From Siphonodentalium dalli (taxonomy: Eukaryota > Mollusca > Scaphopoda > Gadilida > Siphonodentaliidae), in NCBI GenBank assembly GCA_032622095.1, contig CP136068.1:148007365-148071364 (forward strand): DNA of 64,000 bases, written 5' to 3'. This document shows positions 32,801 through 45,845 of the stretch, piece after piece. A model generated the notes under the pieces. The model had not been told where the DNA came from and did no database searches. It saw only the letters and a program-made list of their open reading frames with translations. The translations under genes and the position numbers were made by a program. Numbering within the stretch: position 1 is the stretch's first letter; each line of letters starts with the position of its first letter.

Positions 32801-33418
32801 ATTGTTACCCATTATATTCCTCGTAAAAAGTTACCTCTCGTGTTTAGTGGGCAATTTGTCTCTCTTTGATTATACGATTTTCTCTTCTCTTAGCAAGCAG
32901 TGATTCAAATAGTTTATCTCTTCCGGGCCACAAAAACAACAACAACAACATATTTTTTTTTAAACCAGATTTCAACACTACATTTGGCTTTTTGTGTATA
33001 AAACTGTATAAAACAGACACAACTAAAGGTGGTGTAAATTATTTGTCTACAGCTGAAACTGGCTGCATTATCTTTAAAGGTATAATGTGTTTCCATTCAT
33101 TCTCGAACGTTTACATTTGATGGCGCTGCACGAAGTTATATATGGCTCCTTGAAACTAAATCAAGATTTAATTACAATCAACGCCAGTGTTGATTATATA
33201 ATGAAATCTTGGTCTAGTTTTATCGAGACTGAAGTGCTATATATCTGATTCTGTTATATCGTTTTTCGACATCCGATAATGTAATTTAGTACCGTTAATT
33301 CGGGTTATGAATCTTTAGTTGTTTCTTTAAAGATAAACAACTGAAAAATTGTCTTGGAAATTTGGACATGTTTAATATGGATATATTCGGAAGTACTTCC
33401 AACATCAACATAATTTAT

Positions 33419-34583
33419 ATGGAACACCTTTACAAGGCATGTTTCAACTATTATTACCAAACACACAAGAGAATTCTTAGAGAATCATCTGGTGCGTGGC
33501 ACATATATTTGTTAAAATTGTTTTTAAAATCTAGATTTCTGATCACAAATGCTGTAATGTTCTCAAAATAACAACATGGTCTGTCTATATGTCCATAGAA
33601 ACTCATCAGAGAAAAATATTTTTACCGTTAAAAAATATTACAGTTCGTATTTCTTACCATCCAGCAATTGATAATCGTTATATAAACTTCTCATTTGCTA
33701 ATAACAGTATATAATAATATAAATTTATTCAAGTTTTTTGGAGAATGAGAAAATAACGTACGGATGTCAGACCATCCTGGGCGATAGCTATGTTGTGGTG
33801 TTCATGTTTACAAACTATTGAGAACCAAATAAGCAGAATTCCTCATACTCACACAATAGAAATAGTGAACATATTCTCGGAAGATATCCCATGACTTTCA
33901 TCAAAGCAGATCTAAAAAAGTGTGAACTTACCTGTCCATGTCTTGTACCAGGCCCTTATATACGGAACGCCAGGAATATCCGAAAGTTCCCTTTCGATTT
34001 CACTGGGTTTTTCCCGATGCTATTTTTAAATTTCAGCCCGGAGCACTTGATTTTGAACCAATATAAATGGTTCGGAGTCGATGACATATTCTGTTGCCTA
34101 TGCGTAATCCCCGTTTCCCCCCAACAGCAAATACAAACACGAAGTTGTGTACAGTAAATTCCCTGCACGAACAGAAAATATCCAAAAAGGAAATGAACTG
34201 ACTTGCAGTATAAATATTCTGGAAATACATTGTTGAAGTTGTACTATTAGATCAATTAACAGTGATGGAATCGATGGACAACACACTTGACATTCCGTTG
34301 GAGACACATCATAGTCTATAACATGTTAATCGTTGCTGTAAATGTACATTCTGAAAATCCATCGCTTGGATGCAGAAATTATTATGGCTAGACTATAAAT
34401 TTGGAAAATATACGGGAAACGGGAAAATAACCGAAACGAACGGATATTTGTCTGATATATATTCACCTGACTCTCATGAATATATCTCCTGCATTAATTG
34501 TTGAATAACCGATGGAAACACATTCTTACTCACTTCCTTATGCACCTGAATAAATAGCGAATACATCTAAACACTAACTATAA
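33419..34583 (+). repeat. 1.2-kb direct duplication, copy 2
   Basis: Second copy of 30850-32040. Its left margin 'caacatcaacataatttata' followed by 'tggaacacc' corresponds to the DNA that flanks MITE B4 in copy 1, without the MITE. Confidence 0.8.
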
Positions 34584-36713
34584 TACCCAGTCTAGAGCCA
34601 ATCCAGGATTCCAAATATTAGAAGGTTTCTGTCATGAAAGGCCACCAGTGTTTTAATTCTGATGAATTGGTTTCACTTCTACAAGTATACACAAACGCAT
34701 GCACAGTTTATGTTGTTATGCACCCAAGAACAAATTGATCGTAGATATTCTCCAATGGTAATTATATACCAACAAGTACATCGTATTGATTGTCCGTGTG
34801 TGGCTTACATGTTCTGGTGTCGCACGATGCATAGTATGTGCATGAATCGAAGATGCTTCGCGGAAGCCCACCGGGATACATTTGTAAGGCTAGGTCTGCA
34901 TGCACATATGGATTATTGACACATTGCAATAGGTTATTAAATATGGGCTATCTCTTACTGTAACAAGTTGGATATAGTTTCAGGGTTATAAAATAAATTA
35001 ATCGAAGACCCCTGTCTGGAAACGCTTATATCAATTAATATTAATTGTATTTCGAATTTTCTTGTATAACAAACATACAATCAATTTGGGAAATTTTCCG
35101 GCTCGCGTTCGTTCGGAGCGTAGCAAGCGAGATAACTCTAACAATTAAAAAATACTAACGAAAACATGTCCCACTTGATTGTCGCATCATATGAGAAAAT
35201 ATGGGTAATATACGAGGAACTGACACAAAACATAGCATTTTGACTGTATAAGGATATGCTAGTTTATTTTAAAGGCACGTGATGCCTTAATTGTCGAAAA
35301 TATTAATATTTGTTCCAAACACTGTAAACAGAAAAACATTAAAACGCATACAGTTTCGTTCATATCTACCATGACCATCGCGTAAACAGCATGTTATCGT
35401 AAAGACCTACACTATTTTGCCTAGGCAAGAGCCCGATTGTGTTACAGAAGACCGCACAATGCTACTGGCTAATCACACACAACTGGCATAAACGCTCTTT
35501 ATTAGTTTCATATCAGGAAATCACCAACAAAGAACGCTCTTTATGTTTACCATCATAATATAAAGAAACGCCAGAAAAGTAACTTTTTATGCTTTTGTTT
35601 ACATAACAATGGTCAAACATATGACAATAACATACTGTTGATGCGATATTTCTTATTTGTATACGAACAAAGTCTATCTACATTTTGATGTTCTTTCTGT
35701 TTGTAGCGGTTTTTGACGGGTGGAGATATTTTCACAGGATACCCACCGCCAAGGCCAACCGTGCCTTTAAAAAACAAGTTGATACCTAATTTGTTCGGAA
35801 ATATTCTGACCAAAGTTGCCAGTCGGAGGTTCGTGGAATACACCAGTCCATACATCTATACTAAGAGAATCCTTCGACTGACAACTTTGGTCAGAATGTT
35901 AGAGCAAACAACTGTGGGTTTGAACACAAATGAGATATCAGTTTGAAAAATAGTATAGCATAATTATGCTCGTAGCTGACAAACGACTATGTAATATATA
36001 ATTATCCTAGTTTATTACATTTTTATTACAGTTTCTGGTCGCGTTTGCAATCGCATCGGCCATTTTGAAAGCGTGATACTCATCAACTCGAAACCACGTG
36101 ATTCCCCACCATGTCACGTGATTCCCCACCGTGGTACTTTCAACCAAGCTGCAAAGCAGAGTGCAGTCCCCTAGTTACGCGATGTCTGAACGCTGCCGTC
36201 ACGTGTACTTTCTTAACTAAATCTAACATTTTTTAATTGAAGTTTTTGCCAGTTACAATTCATTCATTGATGTCGACCATTTTCAAATGAATATGGACAG
36301 TACAGTATCTCATAATAATGCAGAATGAATTGTAACCTACAAAAGTCTGAAATAAATAAATGTGAAATTTCTTCACAATACATGTAGGTGCGAGAAGAGG
36401 TAAGTCCTGCGTATATAGGGGACTGAACTCTGCATGGAACTTGACTTTCAACTTCAAATGCATTAGCGCGAAACATTCGGTGTAAGTGTTCAACGGCAAG
36501 CGCAAAGCCGTGACGTCACATACCAAATATTGCCAGTACCATAATATGTATGTAGTGCCCGGATGTAGTGCCGACCATCTCACATATGAAACCGGAATAG
36601 GGATACAGCTCTCAGCCAATCAGAAGGCGGGAAAGTCGCATGAAATACAATATCACTAGTTCTTGCAGGATTTATTCTTTCCAGATATTTGAAGAATAAT
36701 TTTTGACCCTTGA
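34584..36713. other. Unassigned stretch
   Basis: Short ORFs on both strands, none with a recognised domain, including a 119-codon minus-strand frame at 36260-36619. A small inverted repeat 'ttctgaccaaagttgccagt' / 'tgacaactttggtcagaatg' lies at 35805-35900. A direct repeat 'cacgtgattccccacc' occurs at 36094 and 36116. Confidence 0.35.
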
Positions 36714-36868
36714 CCCTTCCATGACTGGAGTTTCATTAAATTTGATGAAAAACCTGTATCAATGCATTATCTTATATATGCGAGCCCCCCATGAGAGACT
36801 CATATATAAGAGAATGCACTGTCACGGGATCTTTAATTATCCACAGCCCATCTATCGTCATGAAAGGG
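36714..36868 (+). mobile_element. Family K MITE with one hairpin (third end type)
   Basis: Left end CCCTTCCATGACTGGAG after TTGA; right end CGTCATGAAAGGG before TTAA (36869-36872). Between them is one degenerate hairpin (about 36757-36823) with the AATGCAT..CTTATATATGCGAG arms but a different loop. A relative lies at 49007-49215, where 'cctttccatgactgcag' precedes the same hairpin type. Confidence 0.6.
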
Positions 36869-37057
36869 TTAAGGAAGAACTAGTGTCGCAATAGAAGGCA
36901 GGTGGACTTTTAGGATATTTTTTTCAAACTGTAATTTCAAACACACCTAGAAAAGTGGAAATATAGTTTGGTCGTTTAGGTTAAGGTGCATCGCGCAGAA
37001 AAAAGCATTGATAGCCATGACATTTTTTCTCAAAAACTAGATCTTTCATAAACAAAA

Positions 37058-37390
37058 CTCCGTGGTCCAGTGGTAAGCATTGCGAGACGAGTTCGTAGCT
37101 GGTCGGTGGTCTGTTGCGAGTTTTCACACAATTGCAGGATTGTACACTGTTTGAATCTCGCGCCAAGCTATGACCATTGAGCAAGGTCGCTCGTGCTGTG
37201 TCTGCTTTGCACCACCCATAAGGGTATACGTAGCTGATTATGAACAGTGAAAACTCTTGTCAGTACCTCTCCCATGGGTGGAGTAGACTGTCACTGAGTG
37301 CTTAGGCTCATCAGGGTAAAACTTTGAGCGCTTTGGGCCTCATTGGATAAGGCGCGCGCGCTTTACAAAATTAATGCTATGCATTATTAA
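37058..37390 (+). repeat. tRNA-like SINE
   Basis: The head 'ctccgtggtccagtggtaag' resembles a tRNA A-box region and 'gtttgaatctcgc' (about 37149) a B box. The spacing is longer than in a tRNA. The tail 'tttgagcgctttgggcctca' followed by 'ttggataaggcgcgcgcgct' is a SINE-type 3' domain. No target duplication was found. Confidence 0.6.
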
Positions 37391-37730
37391 TTATGTTCTT
37401 CTTTGTGGTGATGCTTTTACAAACCTGTTTTTATTTTTCACATTTAAGGACTGCGAGTCTGTTTTTATTTTTTCACATTTAAGGACTGCGAGTGCTTTAT
37501 GTCCCTTTAAGATTGCTGCGAGGATAATACAATTGTTAACTTCGGTGACACTTAAAGCTTGAAGTGATAACACCTCATCCCACTAAAGGATGCCTGATAA
37601 TTGAAGATAATTATGGTATCTCTTCAATGGACGATACTTCCAACAACAGATTTTAAAGAAATCCCTTTTGAGGGGACGGGAATTTCGTATAGGGCTTATC
37701 CAAACCCACGAGAAACATCTACTGGCATAC

Positions 37731-38187
37731 CAAGCCTGAGTTTAGTGCGCCTGTCATTTGCAGAATGAGGCCCGGAGAGGGTGGATTTAGTGACGCTAGC
37801 TATCCCGCATAGCGGGCTGGCATCACTAAATTCATCCTCTGTGGACCTCATTCTGCTTAGGCCTCATCTTCTCTGGAAAGTTTCTTTATTATCAAATTGC
37901 TATAGAAATAAAAAACATTCTATTTTTTTTTAGTTTAGTTTCTCTATATCCCCAAATTGGCAGACGACACATTGCATAAACGAGGTTCCCAAATGGGTGT
38001 ACATCACAACATTCACCATTTGGGAACTGAATCTGAGACAATGTATCCCATAGCAGACGAGGCCATGCATAATTAAGTCCCCAGAGGGTGAATTTAGTGA
38101 TGCTAGGCCGTTATGTGGGATAGCGTCACTAAATGCCCCCTCCGGGGACCTCATTCTGCAAATGACAGCACACTAAACTCAGGTTTG
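37731..38187. mobile_element. Family G hAT-like MITE copy G2
   Basis: Ends CAAGCCTGAGTTTAGTG / CACTAAACTCAGGTTTG, then 'tgtcatttgcagaatgagg' at both ends and the 'cccgcatagcggg' palindromes as in G1. It is longer (457 bp) because unrelated DNA sits between the two palindromes. The 8-bp flanks differ, so the target duplication has decayed. Short ORFs inside are by-products. Confidence 0.75.
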
Positions 38188-38261
38188 AAAAGTACACGTA
38201 GGTGTAATTATATGTTGAAATTCCCCAGATTAAAATTTAATAACATTTCCAATTAGCTTAA

Positions 38262-38652
38262 CCCTTCACCCAACAAACCGGCCAAAACCGGCCAAATAAA
38301 GCTTCAACAGCCTAAAATATCTTCGGTCTGTCTCAATAACACCATACAAATATGGATATCATTGGAATCGGATCCTTGACCACATTGTGATAGTTACAGT
38401 TATGCCCTGTGCCAATGCATTCTCTTATATATGCGAGTCGACCATAGGTCGCCTCGCATATATAAGAGAATGCATTGGCCTAAAACAAATCTTTTTTAAC
38501 ACTTTTTACCATTTTTTCTTACATTCTTTAACAATTTTATAATTTTTAATGTGTTAAGCCAATGCATTCTCTTATATATGCGAGGCGACCTATGGTCGAC
38601 TCGCATATATAAGAGAATGCATTGGCACAGGGCCGTTCTGTTGGGTAAAGGG
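38262..38652 (+). mobile_element. Family A MITE copy A5 (full length)
   Basis: 391 bp with TTAA at 38258-38261 and 38653-38656. Both hairpins are complete (about 38417-38479 and 38563-38625). The left terminus reads CCCTTCACCC (one change). Confidence 0.95.
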
Positions 38653-38656
38653 TTAA

Positions 38657-39131
38657 AGATGCTCTTCCCGATTTGACGCCAACTAAGACAAAATTTCCTA
38701 TATATGTTTTCAGTTCACCAACAAAAGAAAAATGAAAAACACTTACAATCTATCATTTGTATGGTACACGTATCTTATAGATCCACAGAAGCATCCGCCA
38801 GTTTTTTGTTGAAAACGAGTACAGAAGCTCACAATTGGGAACGCTCTTTATTATCTACCACATTTGGACGACGGAAACATGGACGTTCTTAATAAGAGTC
38901 GATCACTGTAATTTTGTTAGGCTGACACAATTTCAAAAGGTGTTAAACCTTCCTCTTTGAAAATAGATATATGGTAGTCAAAACTCCTCATTGGTCCGAA
39001 CTAATTATTTTCTGATAATGAAAATGTACATATGGTTGATTCGTGGTGTCAGATCGTACAGGCTATCTTGAAGCTATATCTATAAGTGTCCGTTGTATGC
39101 TCAGCAATGTTAGACATACCCTGGGCGGATA
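38657..39131. other. Unassigned stretch between A5 and A6
   Basis: No gene or repeat recognised. Confidence 0.4.
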
Positions 39132-39135
39132 TTAA

Positions 39136-39527
39136 CCCTTTACCCAACAAACCGGCCAAAACCTGCCAAATAAAGCTTCAACAGCCTAAAATATCTTCGG
39201 TCTGTCTCAATAGAACCATACAAATATGGATATCATTGGAACCGGCTCCTTGACCACATTGTGATAGTTACAGTTATGCCCTGTGCCAATGCATTCTCTT
39301 ATATATGCGAGTCGACCATAGGTCGCCTCGCATATATAAGAGAATGCATTGGCCTAAAAAAAATCTTTTTTTAACACTTTTTACCATTTTTTCTTACATT
39401 CTTTAACAATTTTATAATTTTTAATGTGTTAAGCCAATGCATTCTCTTATATATGCGAGGCGACCTATGGTCGACTCGCATATATAAGAGAATGCATTGG
39501 CACAGGGCCGTTCTGTTGGGTAATGGG
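39136..39527 (+). mobile_element. Family A MITE copy A6 (full length)
   Basis: 392 bp with TTAA at 39132-39135 and 39528-39531. Both hairpins are complete. The right terminus reads TGTTGGGTAATGGG (one change). Confidence 0.95.
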
Positions 39528-39713
39528 TTAATTGCGTTCCTAAACAGCATATCGAGCCTCTGGTCAAGATGTTACAGATCATTTCATGAATCTAGGCTAT
39601 GACTATACGCCCATAGAAATCTTATTCCACAAGAACAAAACCTGGGAACTTTTTGATATTCTGACCTGTTCTGACGGGGGAACTTTATAATATTGAACAA
39701 ACAACACAGTTAA

Positions 39714-40123
39714 AGGTACTCACTCCGATCAGACGCTCCTAATTTACTATTTCTTTGGATTCGGGGGAAACAAATATTTGAATCGAGTCGATCGAGGAAA
39801 CCACCCATCAAAGCTCAGCGTGATCAGATATCGATTTTTGCAGTTTGTTATCTCCCGAGATCTGCAGACGGATAATTTTAAAATTAAGTGGTTATTATTA
39901 CCACTTGATTTTAGCATTATCCATCTTCGTCCGCAAGACCGCCCGTTTGACTACGTGCTTCTGGGCCACTTATTACTGCAGATCTCGAGAAATAACAAAC
40001 TTCAAAAATCGATATCTGACCACTAAGCTTTGATGGGCGGGTTCCTCGACTTGAATCAAATATTTTTTACCCCCGAAACCAAAGAACTAGTGATTTAAGA
40101 GCGTCTGACCGGATTGAATACCT
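39714..40123. mobile_element. Family D MITE copy D4 (full length)
   Basis: Ends AGGTACTCACTCCGATCAGA / CTGACCGGATTGAATACCT with TTAA at 39710-39713 and 40124-40127. Long inverted arms as in D3. ORFs inside are by-products. Confidence 0.85.
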
Positions 40124-41019
40124 TTAATATATTTCTTTGTTAATATACCTGTTTAATCTGTTTCACAGTATACCCAATATTAATTTATCTTCTGCGTTGG
40201 GCGATTTTTTTGTACCCGAACATTTGGGTGAATAATTACTTAATTATTGGGTCAAATCAATTTCCCCACATATTATCTGATAATAAAAGCTCTTCAATGA
40301 TCATCTATGTTAATATAATTTATTAGCCCCATTTTAATTCATCTGAGATTAAAGGCACACATCCAATTATATTCCCCTGATCAGGTGACACATGTGTACC
40401 ATCTTTCCTACATATCGATTAAGCCTAAGGCCCGTTCCAAACGACGGATTTTTGTCGACTCGAATCTAATTGTATTAAATCCGTCTGTGATGCATCTGCG
40501 GTCAATTTTGTTTCAGACGGACGCATCTTTGTCGCGTCGAATCTAATACATCGGTCGATTTATTTAAAGGTGGATTCCGTCACAAAATGGTCACGCGTAG
40601 ATATAGAGGCCTATATATACCGGTATGTTATACATATATGTACTAAAATGCAGTATCAATTATGTATATATATATATATGCGATTGCAGCGCGAATATAT
40701 GTGCACATGTATATGAGGATGTATATAGTACATATAGTTATATAATATACTATAATAGGCGCTACAAATACATGTTATATCGTGCAACCAATGGCCATAT
40801 ATGTGTATACCATGCATGTCAATACAGGTATACAAGATTTATTATAAACCAGAGACTACCCCCTACCCCTTATAATAAGGAATACCGGACTATATTAATT
40901 ATTATAAATCATAGGCTACACCTATATCCTTATTGTATATTGTTGGGGGTTAGCCTAGCCCTATCGGGTTGTCTTCCTGCTACCCCCTAAAACAAGTATC
41001 ACTATATATAATTGAATAG

Positions 41020-41450
41020 ATGGCTTTTATTTCATATCCTTTATAATAAGGAATAGGGGTATCTATGAATTATTATAAATCATAGGCTACCATTCCTACC
41101 CCTCATAATAAGTAATAGCGGTTTATATGAATTATTATAAATCTGAGGCTACCATTCTGCCCCTTATAATAAGTAATACCGGAATATATGAATCATTATA
41201 AATAAGAGGTTACCACCCCTATACCCCTCATAATAAGTAATGCCGGTGTATATGAATTATTATAAATCAGTGGTACCACCCCTACACCTTATAATAAGTA
41301 ATACCGGTATTATCAATTAGTATACATCAGAGACTACCACCCCCATTACTTACAATAAGGAATATCGGTCTATATGAATTATTATAAATCAGTTGCTACA
41401 ACCCATATCCCTTATACCGGTATATATGAATTATTACAAATCATTGATAC
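41020..41450 (+). repeat. ~60-bp tandem array in the left palindrome arm
   Basis: About seven diverged units of 'cttataataaggaataccgg' + 'tatatgaattattataaatc' + 'agaggctaccacccctac'. The mirror array occupies 42400-43010. Confidence 0.8.
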
Positions 41451-42399
41451 TATATTAATTATAAGATGTGAGCCCGTGACATGTCACGTTCGTTGAGAAA
41501 TCAATCTACCAAAATAATTACAATTTGCACAATGTTACTTAAGCAATTATTATAGATATATCTTTCTTTATAACAAAGAGAGCGTGCGACAAATGACGTC
41601 ATGTGGGTATTTCCGCACATAAGGGGAATTCCCTCATTATTATCCCATTATCATATCATTATCATATCATTTGCATTCGTTATTTGGCAACTTTCGGCTC
41701 TTCTCGTCACATGTATTAGATTCGAGTCGACAAAAATCCGTCGTTTGAAACCAAGACGGATTTCAGACGCATCACCGACGAAGATTCGTCTGAATTGGAC
41801 GGAGATTCGTCTGTGATGCGTCTGACACGGATCTAATTGTTTCAAACGTCGCATTTTTGACGCATTTAATACAATTGTGGGTCTGGTATTAGATTCGAGT
41901 CGACAAAAATCCGTCGTTTGGAACGGCCCGAAGGCCCGTTCCAAACGACGGATTTTTGTCGACTCGAATCTAATACCAGACCCTCAATTGTATTAAATGC
42001 GTCAAAAATGCGACGTTTGAAACAATTAGATCCGTGTCAGACGCATCAGAGACGAATCTCCGTCCAATTCAGACGAATCTTCGTCGGTGATGCGTCTGAA
42101 ATCCGTCTTGGTTTCAAACGACGGATTTTTGTCGACTCGAATCTAATACATGTGACGAGAAGAGCCGAAAGTTGCCGAATAACGAATGCAAATGATATGA
42201 TAATGATATGATAATGGTATAATAATGAGGGAGTTCCCCTTATCTGCGGAAATACCCACATGACGTCATTTGTCGCACGCTCTCTTTGTTATAAAGAAAG
42301 ATATATCTATAAGAATTGCTTAGGTAACATTGTGAAAATTTTAATTATTATGGCAGTTTGATTTCTCAACGAACATGGCATGTCACTGACTCACATCTT

Positions 42400-43010
42400 A
42401 TTATGGATATATTTATGAATGATTTATAATAATTCATATATACCGATATAAGGGATATGGGTTGTAGCAACTGATTTATAATAATTTATATAGACTGATA
42501 TTCCTTATTGTGAGGGATATGGGTGGTAGTCTCTGATGTATAATAATTAATATATACCCGTATCACTTATTATAAGGGGTAGGGGTGGTACCACTGATTT
42601 ATAATGATGCATATATATATACCGGCATTACTTGTTATGAGGGGTATATGGGTGGTAACCTCTTATTTATAATAATCCATATATTCCGGTATTACTTATT
42701 ATAAGGTGCGGAGTGGTAGCCTATGATTTATAATAGTTTATGTACACCGGTATTACTTATTATGAGGGGTAGGTATAGTATAACCTATGATTTATAATAT
42801 TCATAGATACCGGTATTCCTTATTATAATGAATATATGGTCGTAGCCTATGATTTATAATAATTAATATATTCCGGTATTCCTTATTATAAGGGATATAT
42901 GGTGGTAGCCTATGATTTATAGTAATTAATAAATTCCGGTATTCCTTATTATAAGGGGTAGGGGTGGTAGTCTCTGATTTATAATAATTCTTGTATACCG
43001 GTATTTACAT
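42400..43010 (-). repeat. ~60-bp tandem array in the right palindrome arm
   Basis: Inverted counterpart of 41020-41450 with more units (about nine or ten). The unit contains 'ggtagcctatgatttataat' and 'accggtattccttattataa'. Confidence 0.8.
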
Positions 43011-43403
43011 GCATGGTATACACATAGATGGCAATTGGTTGCACGATATAACATTTATTTGTAGCGCCTATTATAGTATATTATATATATGTATGTACTA
43101 TATACTAACTCATATACATGAGCACATATATTCGCTCTGCAGTCGCGCATATATACATAATTTATACTGTATTTTAGTATATATATATGTATAACATATA
43201 CCGGTATATATATATCTACGCGTGACCAATTTTTGACGGTAACCGGGAATCCACCTTTAAACAAATCGACCGATGTATTAGATTCGACGCGACAAAGATG
43301 CGTCCGTCTGTAACAAAATCGACCGCAGACGCATCACCGACGGATTTAATACAATTAGATTCGAGTCGACAAAAATCCGTCGTTTGGAACGGGCCTAAGC
43401 CTA

Positions 43404-43560
43404 CAAAAAATCGCCCAACGCATTATGGAAATTAATATGGGTAAATTGTTACCCTGTGTTGAGTAAAAACATTGCCCAACATTGGGTAAAATTTACCCAA
43501 AGTTCGCGTGGTGCTATATGCATCATTGTGTTGGGTAAAATTTTACCCAACGCGATTTAG
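43404..43560. repeat. Small palindromes TTGGGTAAAATTTTACCCAA
   Basis: Two near-perfect short palindromes built on 'ttgggtaaaatttacccaa' (near 43483) and 'ttgggtaaaattttacccaa' (near 43532) occur just right of the giant palindrome. 'aaaaaatcgcccaacgca' at 43407 is matched inverted at about 40194-40212, on the other side of the palindrome. Confidence 0.6.
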
Positions 43561-43599
43561 AGTGAAGGGGATAGTCGAAATTCCATGATTTTGGTGATT

Positions 43600-45687
43600 T
43601 GTTTCGATGTCGCAATAAACATCGAGTTGATAACCCGGGAGAAATTCCACGATTGTTCCAAGTGTTGCAAATTATAATCGGTTCAACAAAGTTACTAAAT
43701 AGATATGTTAGCTGTATACTGTTTTCAATATTATAAACTTCCCTGCATTGTCAAAACATCAAAATGGTTCCTATGTTTGAATGGGTGGAGTATGAGCCAG
43801 AGTAGAGATTAATGACATGATGCAAGATCGGAGGGTAGATGAACGCAATTATTGTCCCTCCAGGATGTGTCTATCGTTCCCGAGCCTATCTATAACAAGA
43901 AAACCATAGTAAGAAATGGCAACGCGCTCAAGATCATATATTATATACCCATGATTGTAATTATAGAATATAAAATATACTGGTTTCACGAATGACCAAC
44001 TCATAGAATTAATCGCCTTGCACTTCTTAGCATCCGAATAACAATTGAAATTGAAATTCCCAACTACACCTTTTACTGGACTCGGCCTCCGGGTCGCAGT
44101 TCGACTTTTAATCCGTTCAAAAAATCCCATTCTATAAATAAAATGTCCATGCGCCCACTGTATACCAGAAACAGCGAAACATTATACACGCGGAGCGCGG
44201 AATGATGCCTTGTTCAATTTAGTCTATAGATCTGTGAGATTCAATAACAATCAGGCCGCGTTGGCATTTTCAAAACTGTGATGGTATACCTGAACATATG
44301 TGCGTTGAAAGCGAAAGTTATTGAACATTTGAAACATCGCTGTTCGTTGTTTCGCATCGGCGATGAGTTACTGTTTCGGTATCGTCGAGTGTACTGTAAA
44401 TTACCAGTAAACTCATGTATAGCGAACTTATCGATAATGCTGATAATCATTGATAATTGGAGTGGTGTCACGGTGCGTTTACCAACGGGGCACAACAATG
44501 GCAGTATAAGACATGCACAGTTGGAGCTACACTGCAACTGATGGCGATCTCTCAACGTTGATTTGTCAGTCCAGGGGCTTTCTCGGGGAAAATTTAAGGG
44601 TCAGATCTACGTTTTACCGAAAAATGTCCTGGTAATTCAAAATAGATTTTCTGAAACTAGATCAGGATTTTCATTTATGAAATTTGGTACAAACGATCAT
44701 TGTGACACAATATTTAAGAACAATCGACCTATTGGACATTATAACTTCATTTGCTTCACTTTTATGGCATGAACAATATTTAAAATTTCACTGTTTTCAG
44801 GTACAAAAAACATGTGTAAAATTGATTGTTTTCAAAAGTGCAGTTCATATCTCATATCATGAGAGGAGACTTAATTATTCTTGATTTGTGAAATTTAATG
44901 ATTATTTTCATTTAGAAAGGCAACTACCCATAAATAAATTTTCTATTTGACAATGTCCATGTCATGCCTGCTAAATGAAACATTGGGCTGAGATGGGTTC
45001 TGTGTTATGAGTTCATAACCAATTAAAGATGACACCACATGCATCTCTTAACACTGTGGCCTAATCCCAGTTGATTGATCCCTGCTTGAGTGAACCATGC
45101 TGCATGTCAACATTTGTGTTGAAGGAAATTTGTGACTGCTTTATTCTTCATTATAATATATGAGGGTAGTATGCTATATTATGCAATTAAAAATCTAACT
45201 CAACATTATGATAAAAATAAAGACTCCTCTCATAGAGCCAAGACAATAAGCTATTTGGTGAATTGGAGTGTTATGTGAAATTATTAATTATTCTAGCAGT
45301 TCTTGGTACCGAAATGGACAAAAAGAAAATAATATGTTCAACCTCTCAAATGTATTAAAATCCATTGTTTTTGTCGTTTCTTGATAATTGCTCAGATTCT
45401 CTGATGCCCAGATGATGATATGTGAAATTCAAGATTTTTTGCCAGATAAACCCAGAGAATTTGTGTTGAAAATATCTTGCCATTTTGACTGGATTTATGC
45501 AAAACGTGCGTCTCCCCCTTAAGTTGAAAATTTACATCGGAGATGAGGTCAAGATGAAAAATATAACAAAGGCCTAAGGACATCCAACAGCTGATTTTGG
45601 TCAACTCTATTGGATACAAACCCACAGCTACAGGCGTTCAGCTTTTTGGGTGGAGTGCCAGGTCCGATTTTTGTATCAACCCATATA
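43600..45687. other. Unassigned stretch
   Basis: Several ORFs of 66-104 codons, none with a recognised domain. No repeat family of the window found. Confidence 0.35.
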
Positions 45688-45845
45688 CCCTGTGCCAATG
45701 CATTCTCTTATATATGCGAGTCGACCACAGGTCGCCTCGCATATATAAGAGAATGCATTGGCCTAACAATTTTTTTTGTTTTTTTTTGTTTTTTGTTTTT
45801 ACAATTTTTTACAATTTTAATAATTTATTCTTATATTCTTTAACA
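45688..45845 (+). repeat. Solo hairpin with T-rich spacer (A/B-family relic)
   Basis: CCCTGTGCC, one complete hairpin (45697-45759, loop CGACCACAGGTCG) and the T-rich spacer 'ttaataatttattcttatat' are present. No terminal repeat of family A or B adjoins. The nearest 'aaagggttaa' at 45892-45901 belongs to different sequence. Confidence 0.75.

Larger units (their letters stand above)
40429..43395. mobile_element. Giant palindromic fold-back element, ~2.97 kb
   Basis: The left end GGCCCGTTCCAAACGACGG and right end CCGTCGTTTGGAACGGGCC bound an almost complete palindrome whose centre is near 41931 ('aacggcccgaaggcccgtt'). The terminal ~42 bp recur inverted at the centre. Each ~1.5-kb half is therefore itself bounded by inverted ends, and the halves face each other. 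The flanks TAAGCCTA (40420-40427) and TAAGCCTA (43396-43403) are an 8-bp duplication, with one extra A on the left. Each arm holds a tandem array. Mirrored 97-codon ORFs at 41651 and 41918 are by-products. P/Galileo-like or hAT-like fold-back is a guess from duplication length. Confidence 0.85.

Noticed and set aside
36260-36619. 119-codon minus-strand ORF as a gene
   Set aside because: No recognised motif, no splice or conservation evidence; length is plausible by chance.
41651-42211. Two nearly identical 97-codon ORFs facing each other
   Set aside because: They are mirror images made by the giant palindrome and have no recognised domain.
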